Source: Telmatactis stephensoni
Lineage: Eukaryota; Cnidaria; Anthozoa; Actiniaria; Isophelliidae
Length of the DNA: 64,000 bases
Reading direction: 5' to 3'
Assembly: GCA_029948255.1 (NCBI GenBank)
Contig: JALIZF010001443.1
Span: forward strand, 186,001 to 250,000
A model generated the notes under the pieces. The model ran no database searches. It was not told where the DNA came from and was given only the letters and a program-made list of their open reading frames with translations. Positions 58,292 through 64,000 of the stretch are shown here, piece by piece (the first letter of the stretch is position 1; each line of letters begins with the position of its first letter). The translations under genes and the position numbers were made by a program.

Positions 58292-58712
58292 CTACGTTAG
58301 CTGCATCGCAGACCAGCTTCGTGCTGACAGAACTACCAAAGTTAAATGTAATTGTTTTACCTTTTTTACTTTAGCGGAACAAAACCACGCGAAATCTTTC
58401 AGTAAAGATATATATAAGTCTATATATCTATATGTATATGTATATATGATCTTTGAGCTCGATCTTATTTTAATGGCATGTTATAATTGTTTGATTAACA
58501 GGTATGAAATTATGAAGAAGTGTTGGGAAGCAAACCCAATGGATCGACCAACATTCACTGCCATCGTCAAACAATTCGAAGAACTCCTGCTAAAGGATCA
58601 TCCATATATGGACTTTAGTAACTTTGACAGCAGCAAAGACTATTATTTGGTGCCTTCCTTTCATAGTGCTCAAGACGAGAGTCTGGAGAGTTGTGGTAAC
58701 TTGGAGGTTTAA
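44572..58712 (+). CDS. Receptor tyrosine kinase, sushi-MAM-sushi-TM-kinase (paralogue B), 14 exons
   Basis: Exons: 44572-44641, 45491-45688, 47991-48122, 49249-49502, 50081-50177, 50752-50937, 51680-51824, 52919-53163, 53555-53739, 55255-55335, 56664-56878, 56994-57034, 57546-57642, 58502-58712. They join in one frame of 718 residues. Order: signal peptide (1-23), sushi (24-89), MAM (90-250, from CDFKDQNTCKW to IDAIKFLPGKYC), sushi (251-312), membrane span (about 322-345), then kinase. Visible sites: GEGAFG (393-398), VAVK lysine K439, HRDLAARN (541-548), DFG (561-563), LPIKWMPPEA, WSYGVLLWEI. All expected catalytic residues are present, so it should be an active receptor kinase of the plasma membrane. 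Exon sizes and phases match paralogue A exon by exon. The kinase insert is shorter (one 27-codon exon, against 29 plus 42 codons in A). Confidence 0.93.
44883..45330. repeat. Inverted-repeat element in kinase B intron 1
   Basis: GAGCTTTTATC near 44887 opposes GATAAAAGCTC at 45304. AGGACAGAAGAATAATTACC and GAGCACGTCAAAATTAGTAA are mirrored at 45235-45290, and a similar stretch is repeated directly near 44930. Confidence 0.6.
46203..47935. repeat. MITE split by the TTGACGGTTAA element
   Basis: GGTTAGCATTAACCCAGGGT at 46203 opposes the stretch ending CCTGGGTTAACGCTAATTAAC. Almost the whole span between is the inserted element 46253-47907. Confidence 0.55.
46253..47907. mobile_element. ~1.65-kb element with TTGACGGTTAA clusters and tRNA-like modules, copy 1
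   Basis: The ends are GAGGGTC and GACCCTC. Clusters of TTTGACGGTTGAC-type motifs lie at both ends. Inside is a minus-strand tRNA-like module at about 46914-46996 (TGGCGCAGTTGG, GGGTTCGAAACC). A plus-strand pair follows: an A-box-like TTAGCCTAGTGGTAAGG at 47074 and a T-arm-like GTGGGTTCGAGTCCTAC near 47288, ~200 bp apart. No ORF of note. The whole unit recurs at 58949-60629. Confidence 0.65.
49563..49825. repeat. (CTCCT)n microsatellite
   Basis: About 225 bp of pure CTCCT repeats passing into CTTCT, inside kinase B intron 4, starting 61 bp after a MAM exon. The long Leu-Ser-Ser-Pro ORF through it is an artefact. Confidence 0.95.
50955..51325. repeat. G-rich GGGGTAGGG/GGGATAGGG minisatellite
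   Basis: About 370 bp of irregular GGGGTAG, GGGATAG and GGAGTAG units with runs of three to five G on the plus (coding) strand, in kinase B intron 6. It could form G-quadruplexes in the pre-mRNA. Confidence 0.8.
51494..51631. repeat. Near-perfect hairpin element
   Basis: CGTCCTCGGAGACCCAGGGC at the left is mirrored exactly by GCCCTGGGTCTCCGAGGACG, and the next ~25 bp of purine-rich arm also pairs. It lies 48 bp before the membrane-span exon of kinase B. Confidence 0.75.
51898..52079. repeat. MITE with CAGGGGCGGA ends
   Basis: CAGGGGCGGACCCAGGATTA opposes CCCCTTAATCCGCCCCTG. The interior matches 26295-26453 (TTGGAAACTGCCGAG and others). Confidence 0.8.
52720..52868 (-). repeat. tRNA-derived SINE (family 3)
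   Basis: On the minus strand the head GCATGGCCGAGTGGTCAGAG and B box AGGTTCGATTCC are followed by a short body. It ends 50 bp before the first kinase-domain exon of kinase B. Confidence 0.75.
53759..54055 (+). repeat. tRNA-derived SINE (family 1)
   Basis: The head GGTGGCGTAGTGGTTAAGCC and a good T-arm CCGGGATCGAGTCCCGG are followed by the family body (TGAGTTGAGTTTGTTTGATG, TTTCTCCGGGTTCTCCGG). Confidence 0.8.
54271..54540. repeat. Hairpin MITE, relative of 32490-32640
   Basis: It carries GCACGCTGATTGGCTGACTA upstream and a hairpin around GATGTAGAACACTCGAGACA with the shared centre CTCGGCTTCGCCTCGTGTTC. Confidence 0.6.
55030..55160 (-). repeat. tRNA-derived SINE (family 4)
   Basis: On the minus strand CGATAACTCATTAGGTAGAG (A-box-like) and GTGGATTCAAGTCCCAC (T-arm) are followed by a short tail with GGGATTTTTCCCTGTCCCTC. 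It lies upstream of the insert exon at 55255. Confidence 0.65.
55508..56165. repeat. CCCGGGGG-family element hosting a SINE
   Basis: GGGGGTGACTCCATTGTAAA opposes TTTACAATGGAGTCCCCC, and GGGTATGCTCG opposes CGAGCATACCC. Relatives are at 41688 and 24909. The tRNA-SINE at 55786 is nested in it. Confidence 0.7.
55786..56080 (+). repeat. tRNA-derived SINE (family 1), nested
   Basis: The head GGTTGGCCGAGTGGTTAGAA and B box GGTTCGAGTCC are followed by the family body AATTGAGTTTGTTTGATGTG and GGGTTTTTTCTCCGGGTTCT. Confidence 0.8.
56353..56655. repeat. MITE whose end adjoins a kinase B splice acceptor
   Basis: CAAGAGACCATAATACTAAG opposes TATTATGGTCTCTTG; GTAACTTCGCCAT opposes ATGGCGAAGTTAC. It ends only 8 bp before the exon starting at 56664, so its terminus supplies most of the pyrimidine tract. 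Confidence 0.8.
57075..57225. repeat. MITE rich in AACGTTAC motifs
   Basis: GCATAAAACGTAACGTCCGA opposes ACGTTACGTTTAATTTTATG, in the intron between 57034 and 57546. Confidence 0.5.
58205..58289. repeat. (GA)n microsatellite
   Basis: About 85 bp of uninterrupted GA in the last intron of kinase B. Confidence 0.98.
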
Positions 58713-58895
58713 TGAATACAAAAACTCTTCGACTCACGATGTGCATATTATTGATCTGTCGACCTATTTATCCAAAACGCTTCACGGATGAATGTCCCGG
58801 ATGTGATGTCGCTTGATTCTGCCCGATGGTCGTTCAAATCAAAACAGGATTTGTTTCTAAAAGAATGAAAATTCTCTTCTCTTTGTCCAAAGAGA

Positions 58896-58901
58896 AATAA
58901 A
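58896..58901 (+). promoter_or_regulatory. Poly(A) signal of kinase B
   Basis: AATAAA 184 nt after the stop codon at 58710-58712. It precedes the repeat element starting at 58949. Confidence 0.55.
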
Positions 58902-58948
58902 AAGACGGAGTTAAAAAGACAAATAAAGGGGAAAAAATGACGTCAGGC

Positions 58949-60008
58949 GAGGGTCTCAATGGGGGTATAGCTTTGACGGTTAAAATTTTGCCTTTTTGAC
59001 GGTTGACGGTAAGAAATTCGGTGTTTAACGGTTAATTCCACTCTTTGACGGTTAAAATAAGCCAATTAAATATTACTAATCATTAACCATCAATTTTTAT
59101 GAAATTACATCGCTAGTTGTTACTGTTGCAGCTTGTTGTCTAGCTTGCCCGTTTCTAGTATTGCGGTTTAATATTTGACCATTCGATATGGGATATGGTG
59201 AAGGATAATAGACCATTATAGTTCCAGGCCGGTCGCTTTGGGTGGCTCGAAGGTTTGAACGAACGGTTTGAACGTTCGTTCCCAACAGAAACATAGCTTA
59301 GCTTAGGATACTAGTACTTTTCCTAAAGATACTAGTCACATTGTTGCGTTTCTCTCTAAATGAAGCTTTGGTAAATGCTGGTGAATTATAGTTTTATCAA
59401 AACCCCGACCTTCAGCCACATATTTTAACGATTTCTTAATTAGTTAACAACTGAAGTATTTTTCATCGTTTTTTTTTTTATTCTTTCAATATTTTTCTGT
59501 TTCTCTCTTTTCTATCTCTCTTTTAGTTAACAACTAATTCTGATTTTGAGACAGGGGAAAAGAAAAAAGAAAAAAAAAAAAAAAAAAAAAAAGGATGGAC
59601 CCCTAGCCGGTTTCGAACACGGCTCTTACATCTGCTCATTTGCTTCACAGTTCAAGGGTTTTCCAACTGCGCCACGGGATCGCGTAATTTGCACAACAAT
59701 AGATAGCCAATTCAAAGAATACACTAGGTTATTTTGTCCTCCAAATCCCTTAGTAGTCCAGTTAGTCTAGTGGTAAGGTGCAGTCATTTACGGCCTAGGA
59801 TCCGACTGTTTCCTCCCTCTTTGACTGCGAAGCTTGCTGTGTTCTACCGGATAGCGCGGAAGGGGCCGAAATCTCTTTCCTATACGTAACATGCGATGAT
59901 TCAGCAATTTGTCTGGATGCATGGTCGATTTTTTGGGGTTTTACATAAAATTAGCATACTAATTTGGTTTTGGTTGTGGGTTCGAGTCCTACCTGCACCA
60001 ACAAATTT

Positions 60009-60083
<75 letters not shown>

Positions 60084-60629
60084 CTTTTTTTTTCTTTTAA
60101 TGGATTCTATTTCTCTTCTCTAATTTTTCTTGGCTTAAAATTCAGGTTTCAACGAAGAAAGCTACATAAACTCTTTACATTAGCTTGATGCTTTCAAATT
60201 TTTGCGTAATTTAGAAAAACATGCACATTCCTTCAAATAATAGTTATCTAAAAAATTTATTCCACTTTCCAAAAGCCAGCGGGATCTCTGATACTTATAC
60301 AGGTCATTTAAGCTTTCCCTAATCCCATGCCAAAAATAGTGGAAACTCGAACCTCGCCTATCAATATGCTTGCGACGAGCCAGCAGTTCTGCGACAATAT
60401 GAAGTTCAGTATGACTTTTATAAAGTTTTAACGGTATTGAAATAGTGAAATTGTTATAATGTCTTGAAAAATACGCGCGTTTGGAAAAAATAATTTTGAA
60501 AAATTGTTCCAGAGTGGATTTGACGGTTAATTTTTTTGACGCTTGACGGTTAAAATTTCCCTCATTTGACGGTTGACGGTTAAAATTTAGGCCGTTTGAC
60601 GGTTGACGGTTAACCCCATTGACACCCTC
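58949..60629. mobile_element. ~1.68-kb element with TTGACGGTTAA clusters and tRNA-like modules, copy 2
   Basis: The ends GAGGGTCTCAATGGGG and CCCCATTGACACCCTC are inverted partners. The internal order matches 46253-47907 throughout. The minus-strand tRNA-like module is at about 59602-59684; the plus-strand A-box-like motif is near 59763 and the T-arm near 59976. It differs by a poly(A) run at about 59570-59592 and a T run at 60011-60083. Confidence 0.65.
60011..60083. repeat. Poly(T) tract, ~73 bp
   Basis: Homopolymer T just downstream of the tRNA-like T-arm in the second copy of the 1.65-kb element. The corresponding place in copy 1 (about 47320-47360) is T-rich but much shorter. Confidence 0.95.
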
Positions 60630-60634
60630 TCGGG

Positions 60635-61835
60635 CGTGCTGTGAGTTTTGGACGCAATCAGAGGGCGCGTTATATATTTTAGCTATGTTATAATTAATAC
60701 AAAGATGCAAGTTTTCCAGTGTGCGAGTTTATACATTAATAGATGCATATTTTGACGCCTTCCAGCAAATCTATTATTTTACAGACGCGGCAAAAATGGA
60801 ATCTATTTGCTTTATATAATTCCTTTTGAAATATTTCAACCAATCAGAGCGCGCGTAAGATTCGGTGACGTCATCTGTGCGTGTGTACTTAATCACACAC
60901 CGTTTTCGACCAATCATCGCGTGTGTAATAAAACAATTATTATATAATAGCCGTTATCGGCTCGTGCTAATAATGAGAAAGCGCAATGTCAAAGCGTTCT
61001 TATTCTAAAAAGTTGCACTTCCTCTTGACAGTAAGAAAGTGTTAGTAGTTGTGTTTAAGTAAACACAGCCCACATTTAAAATAAAACAGCTGTACCACGT
61101 GCAATTAAAAAGGTGACAGTTAAGAAAGCATAGTACTACACCTTGATGAAACTCTTCCGGATTGACTTTTTCCTCAATAAAAGGAAAACTTGTGAAAATA
61201 TCACAATCGTATCATTTATATATTAAACGTTATATATGAAATTCATAAACGGAACTTCCAAAAATGGCAGGAAAACCAATGTGTTCACTATTCTCTTTTG
61301 ATGAAAATCATCCATTTCGGCCAAAATCAGAAACGCTTTTTGCATAATCTAGATAAATAAAATTTCTTTGTGTCGCTTTTCATAACATTTTAATATAGTA
61401 ACTAGATTTTGATAAACAGTTACATAACATAACATAATATAACGACTATATTTATAAAGGGCAACACTTGACAGTAATTTTGGTCCGTCATGATGACGCT
61501 CCATGCCATGTGAGAGTACCCCACTTTCTCAGCCACGTCACTACTGACTTTGCCGTCGTAAAACTTCCTAAATATTGCCGCTCCCTCCCCTAATGACGGG
61601 CTTCGAGGCGAGTTAGGTTTTCATGTTATCATAAGTCTATGAGACAATACTAGTGTGGAAGCATAAAGCTAGGCATCCTTAAGGACATTTTAAATTTGAA
61701 AGAAATTTTCCGAAGAGAAAAACGTACTATGAAACTAAGAATAGCTCTTGACTTGGGAAAAGGTCGGGAAAATGTTTACTGCGTCCGTCCTCGACTCCCT
61801 TGAAACAATAATCACTGTTTTGAGCAATGTAACGA
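60635..61835. other. Intergenic interval
   Basis: Mixed AT-rich sequence. No gene with supportable start, splice sites and stop. One short open stretch on the minus strand near 61500-61595 looks codon-like but has no start or conserved motif that I recognise. Confidence 0.45.
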
Positions 61836-61841
61836 TTTATT
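61836..61841 (-). promoter_or_regulatory. Poly(A) signal of the small secreted peptide gene
   Basis: AATAAA on the minus strand, 116 nt after the stop at 61959-61957. Confidence 0.55.
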
Positions 61842-61956
61842 GTATTTAAAATTTTAAGTACAATCTTTCAGTACTTAGAACATTCTCGTATCGACTATGT
61901 ATCCTTCAGATACTGTAACAACTTTAATCACAAATGTCTTGTTATGGCCTTTACTT

Positions 61957-62557
61957 CTAATAATCATCATCTTGTAGTGTCTCCTCCTTTGACGAGTATC
62001 TACATAGTTCAGGGAATCGTTTGCAGACTCTTTTCTGAAATTGAAGTGTAATCATTCATTTATTACTGTGATAATATATACTATCAAGATCAGAAAAAAA
62101 CGCAGTTATTTTAACACTTAATTTATAAGTACAAACCAGACAAACAAACAAAAACAACAACAACAACAACATCAACTACAAAACATTAACTATAATATGC
62201 ATGAAAAGTACGTGAATGTAAAGTATCTGCTTAAAAAAAGCAGGCATAATTTTTTCGGAAAACTGGCGGTAAAACTTATGAAGGTTCTCGGTCTCCCAAC
62301 AGCAACTCGACTTTTCCGCAAAATCTTCGATCCATCACCGAGCAGTGATGGTACAAAGAATTGATGCTACATACCTCATACAGACGCTTTTTGCGACCAC
62401 ATACACCTTGGCAATCGGTCGTTCCTGGTCCCGGTGCTGGTGCTCCTACTTGGATGCTAGGTTTTCTAGTTGTTTGGGCTGCCACAGCATTATTACTTAT
62501 CACCAACATGCATCCAACGTAGAAAATTAAACAGACAAGAAAAACCTTTGTTTTCAT
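61957..62557 (-). CDS. Small secreted cysteine-containing peptide precursor, two exons
   Basis: Exon 1 is 62557-62375 and exon 2 is 62034-61957. The donor is GAG|GTATGT and the acceptor TTTCAG|AAA, in phase 0, giving 86 residues. The start MKTKVFLVCLIFYVGC begins a clear signal peptide ending near AVAA (about residue 27). After a proline/glycine-rich linker come four cysteines spaced C-x3-C-x11-C-x6-C and an acidic tail (LQDDDY). Basic sites GRKKR and EKR lie between the cysteines and could be cut by prohormone convertases, or could simply be part of a disulfide-stabilised peptide. I do not recognise the family; a hormone-like or defence-type peptide is possible but unproven. A TATA box lies upstream and AATAAA downstream. 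Confidence 0.75.
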
Positions 62558-62642
62558 TTCAGATACACCTTAAAAACCTAAAACAACACGAGTCCACTTT
62601 GCTGCCTCTAGGATACTATTAGAAAACTTTCTGTCTCTCTCT

Positions 62643-62651
62643 CTATTTATA
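62643..62651 (-). promoter_or_regulatory. TATA box of the small secreted peptide gene
   Basis: TATAAATAG on the minus strand, 86-94 bp upstream of the ATG at 62557. This leaves room for a 5' leader of about 55-60 nt. Confidence 0.55.
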
Positions 62652-62659
62652 ACAAAGTA

Positions 62660-64000
62660 TTTCACATTTGCATTTTGACTGTTAGTAATTTGATAATTAC
62701 ATGAAACTCCTCTTGGTAATTACACGAGGCTCCTCCGCCGGCGAAGTTCCAACAATTACTTGTTTTCCTGTTACCTGTCAACACCAACTGTTTCGAAATT
62801 GTTAGATAAATTTGACAATTAGCGATAGCTACCACGCCATTAGAAGGTTTGGTACAGGTGTATTATTTAAACCAGTTATTAATCCAACTATTCAATATTT
62901 AACTATTCAACATTATACACCTGTTGATATTAGCAATTTCCTGGTGAACATTTACTGTATATATAGTTTAGAAACAACTGCTTTGAGAACGAAATTACAG
63001 TAAATAGTATACTAAAAACGACGCTTTAGTATATTCCGGCTTTTACCGTCAAAGGTGTAAGGCTGAAGGAAACTCCAACAACAATCTGAAATGTTTTCTA
63101 ATTCATCCAGATTCATTGGAAGCAGCCTAAAACGTCTTGAAATGGCGGACGAAGGCAATAGTTTGATTTCCCATCTCTAAAATCATTCAATCCCTTGTAC
63201 ATTCTTTTAATTTTACCAAATTACAACCTGCAACACAAAGCTTATGTCTAAATGTCAGTCTAAATGCTTATGATTATTGGAATTGATTGTTTCAAATTGC
63301 ACGTACTTTCGCGATTATTTCTCATTAAACTGTAATGTAATCCATAGTTACTTGCTTCAGTGTTCAGTTTTCCCTACAGTTTTCTCAATAGGGAAATAGC
63401 GTGGATGTTTTAAGATTGCATTTGATTACACTACTAACACTTCAAGATGGCGGAATTTCCGTATACGAAAATTAAATTGAGGCGCGCAAAGGATCGCGGT
63501 TGATGTTGGCCCTTTAAAGGCCAATTTGGCACTAATAGTACCAGACGATTGTACCAGCTTCTATTTGTCATAAGTGTAGCTACAGTTTCAATTTTTGAAG
63601 AATTTCATAAAAAGAGCAAACGGAAGTTAATGTAAAAATGTATGGTATAAACCCGGCTTAGAAAATTTCTGATATATATGCAGTAAAAGTTTCGTATACT
63701 ATTTCACACATATACTAATTAACATCTCGTATCACTATTAGCACCAAAGCCTGCAAATCTGAAAACTCTGATACAATCCGCTCTTGGGAAATATGTTTCC
63801 AGTTTGTTTGAAGTGTTTTAACCAGGACGATCACAAAGGTAGTATTTTCACTTCAAACAAAAGAATCTTATTCCCTAAGATGATTGTATTGGGAAAACAC
63901 TCGGGCAGGTGAATTAAGTCAATTGTTTCCCAATTTCCAGCTTGTTGCCATAGAGGCAGGAGTGGGCATCTTTTTTCTTTTTTCCGTTTTATTATTAACT
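62660..64000. other. Terminal non-coding interval
   Basis: AT-rich. Only chance ORFs and short inverted matches (ATTTACTGTA / TACAGTAAAT around 62948-63005). Nothing else supportable. Confidence 0.45.

Noticed and set aside
59896..60188. Poly-phenylalanine ORFs
   Set aside because: Homopolymer T tract.
61500..61595. Codon-like open stretch on the minus strand
   Set aside because: No start, splice signals or recognisable motif; too short to call.

Overview
This is an intron-rich, AT-rich animal nuclear sequence, most likely from an anthozoan cnidarian (a coral or sea anemone). That is inferred from split genes with GT-AG introns, a canonical animal cytosolic malate dehydrogenase gene, paired receptor tyrosine kinases with sushi and MAM ectodomains, a bacterial-style GT4 glycosyltransferase, a Polinton-type element, and a very dense load of MITEs and tRNA-derived SINEs. 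The species cannot be fixed from sequence alone.

Layout. (1) 3-6403, minus: a two-exon GT4-like glycosyltransferase. Its 4.8-kb intron is packed with MITEs and a 1.8-kb near-perfect palindrome. (2) 6845-12393: an intact compact Polinton/Maverick-type element with ~600-bp terminal inverted repeats, AG...CT ends and a perfect 6-bp target duplication. It carries a packaging ATPase and three small ORFs but no polymerase, integrase or capsid gene. (3) 12400-15005: nested MITEs and a 507-bp Mutator-like element carrying a fragment that resembles a RecQ helicase N-terminus. (4) 15179-25294, plus: complete eight-exon cytosolic malate dehydrogenase (MDH1). (5) 26639-38086, minus, and 44572-58712, plus: two complete paralogous receptor tyrosine kinase genes, head to head. 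Each encodes signal peptide, sushi, MAM, sushi, one membrane span and a tyrosine kinase, with matching intron phases. The 6.5 kb between them holds MITEs and a second copy of the Mutator-like element. (6) 58949-60629: second copy of a ~1.65-kb repeat also found inside an intron of the plus-strand kinase gene. (7) 61957-62557, minus: a two-exon gene for a small secreted cysteine-containing peptide. (8) The last 1.4 kb has no recognisable gene.

The host genes look like unrelated neighbours (sugar transfer, central metabolism, signalling, secreted peptide). The exception is the kinase pair, which is clearly an inverted duplication. All exon joins were worked out by hand from splice sites and reading-frame continuity; each of the five spliced genes assembles into one open frame. 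No database search was possible, so family names rest on motifs.
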